A DNA stretch of 64,000 bases from Chrysaora quinquecirrha (taxonomy: Eukaryota; Cnidaria; Scyphozoa; Semaeostomeae; Pelagiidae). The translations under genes and the position numbers were made by a program. The notes below the pieces were generated by a model that was not told the origin of the DNA, made no database searches, and saw only the letters and a list, made by a program, of their open reading frames with translations. Positions within the stretch are counted from its first letter, which is position 1. Every line of letters begins with the position of its first letter. The stretch is from contig JACTAT010000014.1 of assembly GCA_014526335.1 (NCBI GenBank), positions 7,732,659-7,796,658 on the forward strand, read 5' to 3'. Of this stretch, positions 1 to 12,089 are shown one piece after another.

Positions 1-45
1 ATTCTTCTTTGGGACATTCATCTCACTTTTCACGAAAGGAAGCTA

Positions 46-247
46 CAAGGGCCTGGTAAACCGATCAAACATTGTTTGTCAAACATTTGAAACTTGTTAG
101 TCAAACAGTGTTTGCTTGATACAAGCATAGAATTTTTTTTAAGTTTTTGAAAATCATTGCTAAGTGAATTCCGCTTGTCAGACAATGTTTCGTGAAAGCA
201 AATCTCAAATGTTTCACCAACAATGTTTCACCGTTCAACCAGAGCAA
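46..247. mobile_element. MITE family A copy
   Basis: Starts GGGCCTGGTAAACCGATCAA and is rich in CAAACATTTG / CAAACANTGTTTG motifs in both orientations. Same family as the copies at 3320, 9308, 37618, 44451, 44643, 44966 and 60911. It sits 50 bp beyond the donor of the last visible TRIO exon. Confidence 0.7.
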
Positions 248-299
248 GACCGTCGCATAATCACAGGATGTTTCTTTCTTGTAACTAGAAACAACTCAC

Positions 300-491
300 T
301 TCAACTTCAGGAATTGAACAACCAAGTTTAATTTCCAATGACTGTCGATATCTTTTCATGTGACATGCGAAATCTTTGTATCTCTTGTCGATTGAAATGG
401 CCCACTCTTTGACTCCTTCTGAATGGAAGAACGTCTTTGTTATCAACTTTGAGGCTTGATGGAGAAGTAGTTTGACTTTCTCTCGAATTTC
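300..491 (-). CDS. trio: TRIO exon: last spectrin segment before the DH-PH region
   Basis: This exon has 64 codons, phase 0 at both ends, reading EIREKVKLLLHQASKL and then AISIDKRYKDFACHMKRY and RQSLEIKLG. TRIO reads TKERVKLLIQLADGF, TAVDKRYRDFSLRMEKYRTS and LEKALG here; the DKRYKDF block is diagnostic of the end of the spectrin array in TRIO/Kalirin. The acceptor is TTTGCAG and the donor GTGAGT. In the family the next exons encode a linker and the first DH-PH exchange module, so those should lie just left of the window. A MITE sits about 50 bp downstream of the donor. Confidence 0.95.
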
Positions 492-1181
492 CTGCAAATA
501 TGGAAGTAAACATAGGAATAACGAGTTGTGATGTTTAGCACTACAAAAGCCGTGCTAAGAGCAAGAATACAAAACAAGGGGGGAGCGCTATTGAAGGTGC
601 TGCGGTGCAAGGTGTACTCCAGCTGGCTCATGCTTTTAGGAGCTTAGTGTGGTCAGGGTTCGAGCCCAGCTACGGTAAACGTCACAGCAAGAGTCGAGGT
701 CTCGATTAGTTAACCTACAACTGCGATCCTAGCAACTGGCGCGAAAAAAATTTCTCCTTCACCTTAATCTTTGAGAGGTAATGGCAGTTTTCTAAAAATT
801 TTGGTATTATTTTTTTGCTTGAAAAGCCCCCCCCCCCTCCAGAATCCCACTTGTTTATTTCTAGCTCTACACCATTGGACATGAGGTGAACTAATGTACA
901 CAAAGTCATTGATGGATTTCGTTCGTGAAGAGAGGACGCGTGGTTTTCAGGATTCTAATTAACATTATCTATTTGCTTTGAGTAGCCAAGTTCAGGGATG
1001 GAAGCCAAGTTCAGGGACAGGATTGGCGCCCACTCCAACCTTCACGGGTAGCAGCTACCAAAAGAGAAGCCAATCCAAAGTTTGGATCGCATCCGACTGT
1101 GGTCAACCTTCATCCACAGAAAAGCTGGATTAAGTAAGTTTAATACTTGGTTGGAAATGTCTTGATAATTACGACTCATAC
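492..1181. other. TRIO intron (690 bp)
   Basis: Between the exons at 300 and 1182. It holds one SINE copy (603-745), a C9 run near 828 and a short direct repeat GCCAAGTTCAGGGA (about 986-1020). No coding signal seen. Confidence 0.6.
603..745 (+). mobile_element. SINE family S1 copy
   Basis: It has a tRNA-like promoter box B (GGGTTCGAGCCC), then ACGGTNAACGTCACAGC, a GTCGAGGTCTCGATTAGTTA block and an end near GATCCTAGCAACTGGCGC. Other copies: 2137, 31197 (plus) and 18938, 53150 (minus). Confidence 0.75.
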
Positions 1182-1334
1182 CTCAAAGACTTCTTTGAAG
1201 TCGCTATGTTGACAAGGATCTGGGGTAGTTCTTTTGGGGCTGCTTGGTCCATTTGGTGTAGTCTGCTCCCCTTGTTTCCACATCTCTATTTCGGATGCCA
1301 TACCAGAACCGTGGTCTTGTATCCACTGTAAAGC
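1182..1334 (-). CDS. trio: TRIO exon: diverged spectrin segment with a Pro/Thr-rich stretch
   Basis: This exon has 51 codons, phase 0 at both ends. The first residues, ALQWIQDHGSGMASE, match TRIO ALEWIHDNGEFYLST, including the conserved W-I. The middle does not look like spectrin helix at all: it reads QTTPNGPSSPKRTTPDP, with several S/T-P dipeptides, before ending FKEVFE. Sister exons of this class are 123 bp; this one is 153 bp. It is open and has good splice signals (GATTGTAG acceptor, GTATGA donor). The Pro-rich part may be an SH3-binding or phosphorylation site, which is inference only. Confidence 0.85.
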
Positions 1335-2313
1335 CTACAATCATGGAAGAATTTGTTAGAAAAGTTAGACGTACTGATAGAAGTGGACACTTAAAGGGGC
1401 TGCAGCCGTGCAACGGAAATCAATTTCCACTTGCTTGAAAAATAGTAGGAAAATTACTAAAATATGGTCTCGGGTCTCACCCTCACTCATAAACGACACC
1501 ATGTTTATCACTGTATTCAGAAACAACTGTATTCGAGTATTAGACAAAAAAAGTTGTGAAGTTTGTCTTATGTTTCCACTTTTCATCGCAAATTTTGACA
1601 TTTTTACACTACCGCAGAGGAAAGGCTAGGGTATTGTAACCGCATGAAGAGTGGTAATTTAAACAAAGAGACATATGCGGTCCATTCTGGGAAAGACAAA
1701 ATTTCGACGAAATATTCAGAATTGTTGAAGCAATCTTATGTGCCGCAAAGCCTAGGTATAAAGCTCATAATGTTAAATCTCCATTAAGGGAATTTGACCA
1801 TAAAGCTTTCGATTTGTAGGGAAAGTCATCAAAGTGAATATTTTCAAATAATGTAGCGTTCAAAACTGAGTAGCAAATTAATATTATTCGCGTTTATAAA
1901 TGCTGTTTCCGACATCGTTTTAGACATGATAATGAACGCCCATCATGATCATGACAAGCCTTTAATATTTTTCTGGGCAGCGTTTCGGGAGAGATTCGTT
2001 TCCCATCTCCGGGCAATGAGATGCGTGGTTCTCCAACATATTTCTCGTTTCTCTATGATGGAAGACGGATCTCTCTGAACACTGCCCAGGAAAATTTTAC
2101 AAGTTTGTCATGATAAGCGGTAATTAGTGTCCTTGAGATGTTGTGGCGTCGTGGCCTAATCCAGCTGGCTCCTGGTGTCAGGCCCCAGCGACGGAGCGTC
2201 ACAACCAGAGTCAAGGTCTCGATTAGTTAACCCAATACTGAGATCCTAGCGACTGGCGCTAAATACAACACACTATATTCAATATCTAATGCTTAGAAAC
2301 AAAACAAAGGTAC
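1335..2313. other. TRIO intron (979 bp)
   Basis: Holds one S1 SINE copy near its left-hand exon; the rest is AT-rich with no coding signal. An inverted pair around ATTATCATGTCT / ATCATGACAAG (about 1920-2110) is weak. Confidence 0.5.
2137..2266 (+). mobile_element. SINE family S1 copy
   Basis: Starts near TTGTGGCGTCGTGGCCTAAT and shares GTCAAGGTCTCGATTAGTTA and GATCCTAGCGACTGGCGC with the copies at 603 and 31197. Box B region is worn. Confidence 0.75.
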
Positions 2314-2700
2314 CTCTTTGGCACTTTCTTCAAATTTGGCATACTCAAGGCATCCATGCAACACATTCTTTCTCAATTGCATTTGCTTAACAACGGGCAT
2401 TTCTTGCGATGTTGCTTGCTCAACAAGATCATTGACAAGAATCTCTAATCGACCAAAATGTCCATCCAAAACAGGAAGATTATCACCATCCCCTTTCGGA
2501 AGAACAAGTTTCAGAAACCTCTCTGATGATTCTCTTACTTCTCTGCAACCTTGTTCGACGGCAATTTTCTCTTTATCCAACTGTTTGATTGTCGATGCGA
2601 TTTTTTCTTGTTTATGAGGTAGCTCATATTCGATGAACTCTACGCAAGGGTCTTCGTCACCACGACAATCTTTGCTGAACTTTTCAAGCAGTTTACTTGC
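2314..2700 (-). CDS. trio: TRIO exon: spectrin-repeat segment (387 bp)
   Basis: This exon has 129 codons, phase 0 at both ends, from ASKLLEKFSKDCRGDEDP to KFEESAKE. TRIO has VCSVLESLEQEYKREEDW at the start and VVFERSAKQ at the end. The middle is less conserved than in other exons, but helical and charged. Splice signals are TAACAG and GTACCT. It belongs to the large-exon class of the array (393, 372, 387 bp). Confidence 0.9.
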
Positions 2701-2799
2701 CTGTTACGAGAATAAAAACACATCAGACAGTGTATACAACATATTGTAGGATGGGATAATGTAAAATACTCCCCTCTTAAAAGGACATAAAATAGTAGC

Positions 2800-3080
2800 C
2801 GTGTTCAATTTATAACAACGTGTTTTTTCAATAAGCAACATGCTCAATAAGCAACTAGACTAGGCCTGGACTAAATAAAGCAAGTTGAGGGCTCCATTGC
2901 ATTACTGTAAGCAAATAAGAAGTCAAACAGCTAAGCTGTCTTGTTGGTAAGTAACTAATTTACTTGTTTTGCATGTTGAAGGCCATCAGGTAACGTGTTT
3001 CCACTAACTAACTGTCTCCCAAAAGTCTTGTGTTCCGGGCCTATGGACAAAAGTCCAGTTGCTTATTCAAAAAAGTGCAA
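2800..3080. mobile_element. MITE family D copy
   Basis: Ends are TTTTTTCAATAAGCAAC and its reverse, GTTGCTTATTCAAAAAAGT. Internal blocks AAGTTGAGGGCTC and CTGTAAGCAAATAAGAAGTC are shared with 12090-12458 and 50749-51134. Confidence 0.75.
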
Positions 3081-3319
3081 TTTCACTTCTCTGATCATAA
3101 TTATTCAGGAGTATCATGTCGATTACTGAATGTCACGGGCGTTCATTTCGGTACTCAGAGAGATTTTGTTCCATAATATCAGCATGGGGCGCAAGCTGCG
3201 GGTTCGCTTAAACACGAAAGCTGCCATAACCGAACTGATGCAGCATTCAAAAAAGGCAGACATGTAGCTATACTCGGTGCTCAATTCATATTGTTACGAG
3301 CATCTTCATAAAACAGACT

Positions 3320-3611
3320 TGGGCCCTGGCCGGTTGAACAGCTTTACAAAATTGTTTGTCAAACATTTGAAATTTGCTTGTCACGGAAAATGTTTATCGC
3401 TTGGTCACGTCGCAAAACGGTGCTCGTGCAACCATTTTTGTTTTTGCGCTAAGCTTAAATGTTTTCAAACTTTTCAAAAAAACGCGCAACAAATTCTGCT
3501 GATTTTTACGTGTCAAGCAATGTTTGTGACGTGATAAAACATTCAAACATTGCTTCACAAGCAAATTTCAAACGCTTGACAAACAATAATTGATTGTTTT
3601 GCCAGGGCCTT
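3320..3611. mobile_element. MITE family A copy
   Basis: Termini GGGCCCTGGCCGGTTGAAC and, inverted, GGCCCTGGCAAAACAATC; the body is a long imperfect palindrome with CAAACATTTGAAATTTGC. It lies 25 bp from the TRIO exon at 3636. Confidence 0.8.
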
Positions 3612-3635
3612 AAAAATTCGGCAATAAAATCATAC

Positions 3636-3827
3636 CTGTTCGCTTGCTCTGTAAAAATTATACGAAGTAAAAACAACAGCCCTTCGTTGTTCTGCCATTT
3701 TCATGAGTCGCTCCCATTTTCTCTCGACGGCCTCCGAACATGCAGCTATCGTCTCCGACTCTAAATGTCCTTGCTGAAGATAGGAGTCAGCTGTTTCTTT
3801 GACCTCCATAACACCGAGCCGGGTTTT
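3636..3827 (-). CDS. trio: TRIO exon: spectrin-repeat segment (192-bp type)
   Basis: This exon has 64 codons, phase 0 at both ends, starting KTRLGVMEVKETADSYLQ and ending TSYNFYRASEQ. TRIO has KTHQSALQVQQKAEAMLQ ... NASVAFYKTSEQ at this point, and the shared KT start and SEQ end fix both borders. Acceptor CTTTCAG and donor GTATGA. Confidence 0.93.
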
Positions 3828-4500
3828 CTGAAAGTAGAAATGAGATGCGTCGAGAAAAGGTAAACTTGTGTTTCATAAACCAATTCATTTGCTTATATAC
3901 CCAAATATAGACTGATTACCTAATGTCGCACATGGAACCGAGCCAAACACGAAACCGAGATTACTCAAACAGTCTGAGCGTCCAGCCATTCAAATAAATA
4001 GGGAAAACATAGCCCTTAGATAACTTAGTTTATCCCTTAGATAACTTAGTTCATCAACATAGACTCACTACAAGTCGCTCTTTACAGCAACATTTGTTTT
4101 CTAAGATCGATCAGACATTGGGAACGACAAATCAAAAGCCGAGAAGCGTAATACAGAGACTAATGTGGTAAGTTTACACTCATCATCTACACTCAGAGCG
4201 CAGTAAGATCAAGTGATCTAGCCCACTTCGCCTGATCGACAGATTTTAGAACGAACTTGTGAATGGAAATTAGCCTTATCTATGTCGATTTTAATAACAT
4301 GCAGAGCTCTCAAGTACAATTACAAAGAGCAAGATAACTTTAAGCTGTATGCAGGATACAGACATCCTTTTAAAGTTTATACGTTTAACAAGATCAGCCT
4401 AGAAGCAGTGAAATCTCATTTTTGCATGTTTAATGCTATGATGAGTTTTACATTCATTTCAGGAGGTCGGATAAAATGCGCTTGTTAAAGACCGCACCTG

Positions 4501-4509
4501 CGGATGTAA

Positions 4510-4556
<47 letters not shown>

Positions 4557-4557
4557 G
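4501..4557 (+). repeat. (AAC)n microsatellite
   Basis: About 17 perfect repeats of AAC; the minus strand reads as poly-Val, which is not a protein signal. Confidence 0.95.
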
Positions 4558-4609
4558 GCACCAGTAAAGAATATGTTGTATCGACAACGTCAAGTAGATG
4601 GACTACACG

Positions 4610-4660
4610 AGTCTCCGTTATCGTTACTGAATCGAACTGATTGGCGCTCAAACTACTGGA
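4610..4660. repeat. family B repeat fragment
   Basis: Carries GAGTCTCCGTTATCGTTACT and GGCGCTCAAACTA, a worn copy of the dispersed family whose core is ACTACGACT ... ATAGCG ... ATTGAATTG ... GCTCAAAC. Confidence 0.45.
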
Positions 4661-7582
4661 TGTGGAAAGTCTACACATGAAGATGGCTAACTGCATCAAA
4701 CAAAAGAATCTGTATCTCTTTAGCGTATCCACATGAAGTCCGCTGTTCTCTCAGGATACCAAGAAATAGAGCTGGGGCCTAGATCCCTGCATGTGGTCAA
4801 TCCGAAATCCGAAAGAAGTGGAAATGGGCCTGAACCCAACAGCTCACCATATCAAGCAGTATAAGTCGTCCCTTGGACGTCGCACCCACCATATGCGGTA
4901 GCTACAATAGTCCGTATCTTGATGTGTGTTGGATTCTTGTGGTTACCTCGTATCCGAGGTCGTATCCATCAAATCACGGTGTAACTTTCATCACATCAGA
5001 CATCAAACACGTCAAATGGATGTAATGTCCACCATCACAATCACAACAGCTCACATCCTGTATATCGTATCCACTACTTCCAGCACAATCATCCTTCCCC
5101 TGTATGTCGTATCCATCATACGAAGCATATCAGCCCACTTTCCCATCTCGTATCCGACACAACAAGCCTACAGTTTATCAGCAATGATAACTAGCCTCTG
5201 TATGACGTTTCTCTTACGTCAGTACGTAGCATGTAGCTACGAGTTGGCTATAGCTAGATCACACCCCCGCGCAAAACCGCTCAATGTATTACTGAACGAT
5301 TCAAAGTATTACTGTACTAGTGGATACAAGAAGTCGCGGCAGCCAGAATAGCTTAGGTGTTTAAGCGGCGTCTGGGCTGTACATTAAGAAAGTTTATAAA
5401 CTAGATAAGGTGCTACCAAAGACAAGTAACTTATGTATATGAATGTAGCTTTGAATCTATAAATAACGTGATATGGTAGGCGAGGTCCTTTGATTGGTCA
5501 CGCAACAAGGTGGAGCCACTTTGGCAACTAATGCGCAGATGAGTAGTTTAATGAACTAAACGCTTTCGTGATATGACACGAAATTAATTAGCGAGGATAA
5601 GTCTGTAGATAAAATTAAACAATGTAACCTACGTGACTGTATTTTTTCATTACAAATGCGCAATCAGTAAACAGTAAACAAATAAATTATTGCGCGTAAA
5701 TGGAAATATTTAGTAAGTTGTAGTCTATTTTAATGAATATGATAGGCAGAATGTGATTTTGAAGGCATATTGTGCGTAGCAATGATGACATAGATTTTGG
5801 ACAATATAGCTACTGCACAAGCAACAAAGTTCCGCCGTGTCTAGCGATTTTCCATATCAATAACTCCAATGCTCCCCATGCGTTAACAGCATTGGTTGTA
5901 GAACAAGGCAACTTTTGTTCCAAACTAAGCAAGGGCCTGTTTACATTGAGCTGAGTCAACCCAGTTACATAGCCGGACTAGCTCTGCTAGGCGAGTTACG
6001 CGGGGAGTAGGGAATCCATAGATCCTCTAAGGCTCCAGTTTGTTTTGCGCTAGGCTGTAGCATATGAAAAGTCGCATATGTACCTCTGTTGGAATGACCC
6101 CGAGTGTGTCCCTACTACTTAGGAGCAATCCCCACTATTGGGCAGAAGTCGCTTGTTGATGTTGTACCCCTAAGGTCGTTTCTGTGTTAATTGCACTATT
6201 ACACAGACTTTGGGGGGGGGGGTATATATGTATCCTACGATCTTAAAGAATGGGCTCGCATCGATAAGAAATTATGTACTAGAAGTTTCAAAATCAGCTT
6301 TGACAGACTGCAAGTTCGGCACTATACAGTGGAGATCGGTATGTCCACTTGATAAAGTCTGTGAAGTTTGTACTATTTGCCCACTATTAGGCGTTACATT
6401 TCACTTTATCAGTGGTACAACTAAACACAATCACTTTTAGTTTACTGCCGCAAGTATACGGATATTGAAGTTCGCAGAAACATCATTTGCTGCATATGAA
6501 ATATCTTTAGTAAACAAGTAAACGAGTTCTCCTCGAGAATTCCATGTCGTTGTTGTACGCAACTCTGCTATTGTCAATTAAAACAGGTATCGGGAAGCAA
6601 TGCAACGAGCAAATCACTATTTAGCCAATCCACTATCTAGACATCTCGCACCAATGGCAAGGAAAAATATTGCTTTGCAAGCAATCTCTGTAGAATCTCT
6701 TCCACTTCACGAGAATCTCGCATCAAGGAGGGAGTTTGGAGATGGAGGGGGATTTTCCGGCGGGATTGATTCTTTGTAGTTATGAACTATATCATAAACA
6801 AAACCAAGACAAATTTACATACCTAACGTTAGAGCGCGGAATCAGCGGCAGCTAGCAAAATTTGCTTGTTTTTCCATGGCAGGTTGAAAAGTAATACAAC
6901 AAAATCGCGAAAACATCACCACAAACGTACGAATCATGAATAATGCTTGACTAATTCAAACCCTAAGTTGATGTTTATTAAAACAAATCTTAATTCCATA
7001 AGATACATAAGGGGCGCGTCTGTTACACAACAGTGTAATTTCAATAGTTAATTTGCATGCTTTGTTATGTACCAAACAGTGCGCTCGCTTCGCAATCTCT
7101 TGCTAAGGATATAAGCTGGTTAAGGAACAACGCTCTTTTCTAATGCGAACAGCAGGTCTCATCAGCAAAGTGGTGTCAATTAATTATTTAATATGGATTG
7201 GGACTTTTGGATTAAGGGGAGCGAACATAGGGTTTTGTAATCAACGGTCCACTAGGGACACCATGCACGGTCACTTAGGTTCTTGATGCCTAGCTTCAGT
7301 AAAGTTGAGAGTCCACGCTAGACTTGTAACACGAGTCCCAATAATCGCTCGCCATATCGACACTAACACCAAACCGAGATCGAACCGGAAAGTTTGTAAA
7401 ACCGGATAGTTTGAGCGCCCAAGTGGTTCATTTATATAACATCAGCTACGACTCAGGTAACAATTCTAGTACAGGTTAGCGATTTAAGGCCTATAGCCCG
7501 ATACCGGGTGCATAGCTTCTACTCATATCCCCGACTTTCATTCGTATTGAATTAAATAGAGCTGTTGGCGTTGTTAGCTTCA

Positions 7583-7632
7583 GTAGTTTGAGCGTCCAAC
7601 AATTCAATTCAATAGCGACAACTACGACTTGC
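7583..7632 (-). repeat. family B repeat
   Basis: Reads AGTTTGAGCGTCCAACAATT then CAATTCAATAGCGACAACTA and CGACT, the inverse of the copy at 8665. The core contains a CAATTCAATTC / GAATTGAATTG half-palindrome. Confidence 0.6.
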
Positions 7633-8664
7633 AGTCAGTGCGCTCTGTATCGAGCAGGAGGAACGAGGCTGAATTTTTTGTCATAACCGCTTCTGGCGAA
7701 TAGGCCTAAAAGTAAGCCTGCGTGCAGGCTACTTATCTACAGAAGACTTGCTAATGCGTAAAAATACAAGCAGCTATCTTGAAGAATAGTGTTCATTACA
7801 GCTATACAGTGTGGAACCCAATGGCTCAACCTCAATATCATGCATGAACAACCAGGAGCAATAGAAAAAGGAGGTTTCGAAATATCGAGGATTTTTGCAC
7901 AAATACCAATGATGTATAGGCGCCGAGGGCTTCTTCGACTATATCGCTTATATAAGAGACCCTATTAGGGGAGGCGTTAGACTTAGAATGTCCTATTTCC
8001 CCTAAAATTTCTCTTAAAATATCCCTTGTATATTTCTACTTTCTATCCGAGAGTTTCACAGTTAGAATATCCCGTGTACCCTTAATTTGTCCAGAATTAT
8101 CGATACATAGATACGTATAGCAATTCACATGATAGAAAAATTGTTCGAAATATTGAGGAATTCGAGTTAGACGGACGGCACTGTACTACACTGATCCGAC
8201 AAGGGCAAACACTTTTCTTCCATATATTCCATCTGATAAGGCCCCTTGAACCACATGTGCGCCCCCTTGGAAGGCGAAAAGACATCTGTTACAGTTTTAT
8301 TGACTCCTGGAATCGCGGTTGTCCAACATGTGACCGATGAGCAGATGTTCGCAGCATGGAGCACTGAGCTCATTTAAGCCGTCTTAAATAACTGGTTAGC
8401 GCGGTATAAATATTGTGGCGTAATAATAGTGTGTTGGTATACTAAGCACAGTTGAGGGGGAGAAAAGATAAAACAAGATATAACCATCAAGTAGCATGGT
8501 TTTGCGTACATAAAACTCCTCTAAAAACGCGTAGCTACGCGAGAACTTTCTTTGATAAAGAACCTACGGGCTGAAAACAATATCGTGGCCAAGGGGGCAC
8601 AGAAGAAGGGGGCACTGGGGGCAGTCACCACTAGAAACTAGCACGCCTTTTGCCCTAGGCTTAC

Positions 8665-8740
8665 AATATGAGTCGTAGTTATCGCTATTGAATTGAATTG
8701 TTGGACGCTCAAACTAACAAGCGAACAAGTCCCTGACAGC
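8665..8740 (+). repeat. family B repeat
   Basis: Reads ATGAGTCGTAGTTATCGCTA then TTGAATTGAATTGTTGGACG and CTCAAACTAAC. At least six related copies occur across the window. Confidence 0.65.
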
Positions 8741-9307
8741 GAACAAGTCCTGACTGAAGCGAATCACAACAACGTCAATTCCATTCAATTCGAGACTTGG
8801 GAAGCACCTGCCATCCAGTGTTGACCTCTGCCTACACCACTGCCTGGAAATGTCAAGACTGTGTTGATTGAACTGATAAACACCGCATCGCAAAATGCTC
8901 AGTGCTTTGCTGCGGCGTTATACCGAGTCAATGGACTTCATGCACATGTTAACTTCTTTTCCCCCTGTCCTTAAACCGAGCTCAAATCCAACGTTAGCAA
9001 TGAAATGACAAGTCTTCAGCACCTATCATGTAACAGTGTACATCAGCGAAACAGGCCGAACGCAGTGCCCGGTGTAGCCGAAAACTATCGTGAATACAGG
9101 CATACAGGCATATAGCTAGCTAAGATTCGCTATCTCGAACTTGTAAGAGAAATTAAATTTGTTTTAAGAAAACGAATATTCGAAATAGCGGGCGAAATGT
9201 CAATATATATATTATACTATACTTGATGTCTCGTTGAATATGGAAAATGAAATTCGTTAGAGGAAAGAAGCGTCCGAGACTGATGCTTGCGATAAACTAA
9301 CCCGATC

Positions 9308-9595
9308 CTAACCCTATCCAAACGATCCCAGATTGTTCGTCAACCATTTGAAATTCGCTTCCAGGCAATGTTTGAATATTTAGCCTCGTCAAAGAGCGTA
9401 AGTAAAAATAAGGAACAATCATTGAGTAGTATTTTTAGAAAGACTCCACAAACATTTAATGCGCTTGTATCAAGCAAAAATGTTTCACGAGCAATGCTTC
9501 GTAATGCGGCCAAATGGTCAAACGTGTGTTTGACAAGCCCCACATCGTGGCCAAACGAGCAAATTTCAAATGTTTGATAAACAGGATAGGGCCTA
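9308..9595. mobile_element. MITE family A copy
   Basis: Ends ACCCTATCCAAACGATCC and, inverted, GGCCCTATCCTGTTTATC; the interior has CGGCCAAATGGTCAAAC and CAAATGTTTGA. About 288 bp. Confidence 0.78.
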
Positions 9596-10067
9596 AGTTA
9601 GTAAATATAAGACAAGCTGCAGTTTGATATTCATTCGGAGGTTGAAATTCTTTAATCCAATCAGACATGCACAATTCAACTACAATAACAGGTGAACATG
9701 ATGGTTTATCAGACAAAGGGCCTAAATATGCAGACAAAACTTATCACTGCAATATTAGACATACACCCGACTTATTGCTGTTAAAAGACTCTGACTTAAC
9801 TGAATATCAAAGGAATATCACAGTCAGCAGGTTAAGCCGAGGATGATGATTCATTAAATTCAGCTTATCTTCGTCATTCAATGACATAAGACAGGCGGAT
9901 GAGCTGGCGATACGAAATTATTCATAAGCAAAACGGCGCCATGACCATTAACAGCGATCGCAATAAAACGGTTGAATAGTATCAGCCTCGATTTCATTTT
10001 AAAGTAGCCTCGTGCTGGAAGTTGCATCGCTGGTTAAATTTCGGCAATAGATGGGTAGACTGATTAC

Positions 10068-10130
10068 CGGAGTCGAAGTTATCGCTATTTAAATAAATGC
10101 TAGGACGCTCAAACTACAACCCAATTCTTC
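10068..10130 (+). repeat. family B repeat
   Basis: Reads GAGTCGAAGTTATCGCTATT, AAATAAATGCTAGGACGCTC, AAACTACAA; a diverged copy near the 843-bp TRIO exon. Confidence 0.55.
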
Positions 10131-10385
10131 CCAATTCTACTACAAGTTTGAGGGACCTCGCTTTGGTACAAGTCTCGGTCTGTTGAGCGATAACTGGGAC
10201 TCAAGTAACGAGTCTAAGAGATGGGATTCATAGGACAGTCTGCGAGGCAGACCTCTTTGGAGGAGGAATGCGAGAAGGGTATTGGGGTCTGTGCAACGAG
10301 GACTCGGATACCAGCATCACAGGCTAAAAAAAACAGGATTCTTTCTGAAAACGAGTTATGAAGAAAAAAACAAAACTAAACGTAC

Positions 10386-11228
10386 CTCGATTGCAATCTG
10401 AAACTGCTCATACTCTCTCAACAAAGCCTCAGCTTCGACCAGCGAGCTACCAGCTTCGAGGCTAGCCTGCAGTATATTCTCTCCATGTTTAATCCAACCA
10501 GAAACCCGTTTGGCGTCGAATTCAAGCCTCCTTAATTGCACATACTGCTGTAATTTCCGATGTAAATTCTCTCTCGATGCAAGCAATTCATGTTTCTGAT
10601 CACCTAACGATTTCAAAGTATTTTTCATATAAGTAATCGAGTCGATTTTGTTCGATTTATCATCGGTTATCGTCACTTCAACTCCACACTCCTCTAAAAC
10701 CTTTAAAACATCTTCTCCCTTTGCCAAGATACCTTTTAGCCCTTTATCCATTTCTTGGCATTCCTTAGTGAATTTCTGTAGCATTATCTGAGATTTGGTA
10801 ACATCTGCGGCGAGTTTTTTCCTCTCCCAATTTCGCGTCCATTCGTTATAACCTTTCAATAACTGATTCAAATCTCGCTCGTAGTTTTTAATAGCAATCC
10901 AATAGTCTAGCTTTTGTTTCTTGCCAAGCCACAATTTCTCCAACTGCTGTTTACTGACGTTTAAAGTATCTAAAAATCCTAGTACAGCTTTTTGTGAGTT
11001 TCCATTAGAGTCTTCTAAGCTCGGAGTCCTCTGTTTAAAATTCGTTGATTCTTCGAGTAATTTCTTTGATAATTCCTCGCCCTCCCTAACAGTATTGAGC
11101 AACTGATCTAGCGTATTCTCACACCTATGTCTGTGTTTCTCTAAGAGAGCGTCGATACTTGCCGAGTCTAGGGTAGCTTTCTCATCAATATTCAGCTCGT
11201 CTTTTAATTTTTCAACCCAAGAGGACAG
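10386..11228 (-). CDS. trio: TRIO exon: fused exon covering several spectrin segments
   Basis: A single 281-codon open exon, phase 0 at both ends, from LSSWVEKLKDELNID to EYEQFQIAIE. Recognisable blocks are NTVREGEELSKKL (TRIO NVIKEGEDLIQQL), LWLGKKQKLDYWIAIKNYERD, LQQYVQLRRLEFDAKRV (TRIO LEQCVQLRHLQAEVKQV) and GWIKHGENILQASL (TRIO GWIRNGESMLNAGL). It covers what would be several exons under the pattern seen elsewhere in the gene, so introns were probably lost here, or never gained. Helix-rich, strongly charged composition fits spectrin repeats. Acceptor TTTTCACAG and donor GTACGT. Confidence 0.95.
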
Positions 11229-12089
11229 CTGTGAAAACAAGGAGAAAAACATTACATCGAGATATGGAAACTGTATGAGTCAGCATTTTAACAGTGAAAA
11301 AAGCTTTGTAAATAAACAATTGATAATTTCTTAACATAACAGCAAAATGAGATTGCTATACAGTCGTATTGACAGCTGTCGGAATATGTGATAAAATAAA
11401 GTATTAACTGTTGGAAATTCTGAAAATCAATTTTGGTTAGCATCTGCAAAAGCTATTCTTGACAGACTCGGAAAGATCACTTCATGGAAAAACTCTGAAA
11501 TATCGATCGCTTTAGACTTTAGAAATAACCATTTATCTTGGCACTCTGACGTTCAAATATCTCAAGGAGGACATTTTCACAAGCAAATATCTCTTCTCAA
11601 TGAACGGGGCGTTGGCATAAAATCAGTTGAAGACAGTATCTTCTGAAAGGGGAAGGGCCATGCACAACGCCATGCTACATAATGTACGTAGATGCGACAG
11701 TAAATCTTTACCCTAATGACAAATTTCAGATCAAAGCTATCCTGTACGACGATAGCTCACAAAAGCTGACACACTACAACGTCCGAAGGTATCCGGTTCA
11801 CTAGAGACTGCTGACTGAGTACTCTAATGCTTCTTTCCAAGAAAACCTTCAACAAGCAACTTAAAACTTCATTTAACAGACTTCTTGTACTCCATGACGA
11901 GTATTCAGACAATATTTAATAAAGACAATAGTAATGAATATTTAATTGTTTGTAGGAGAAGAAATGTGCTGTTCTTTCTCTTAAAATGTGACCCTTTAAA
12001 AGGTAGCTATATCAACCTAGTAGAGAGTGGCTGGTGTTTTCGACTTTTTGATACCCTTTCAAGCATATTCAGAAGAAGCAAAATCTTTT

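Larger units (their letters stand above)
3828..10385. other. TRIO intron (6.6 kb)
   Basis: Content: an AAC microsatellite at 4503, family B repeats at 4610, 7583, 8665 and 10068, and a family A MITE at 9308. The span 4740-5350 holds loosely repeated CGTATCC motifs and an open frame of 141 codons with no recognisable protein character. No gene seen in the remainder. Confidence 0.5.

Noticed and set aside
4926..5351. Open frame of 141 codons on the plus strand
   Set aside because: Thr/Ser/Ile-rich with no recognisable motif, built partly on repeated CGTATCC motifs; no splice or conservation evidence.
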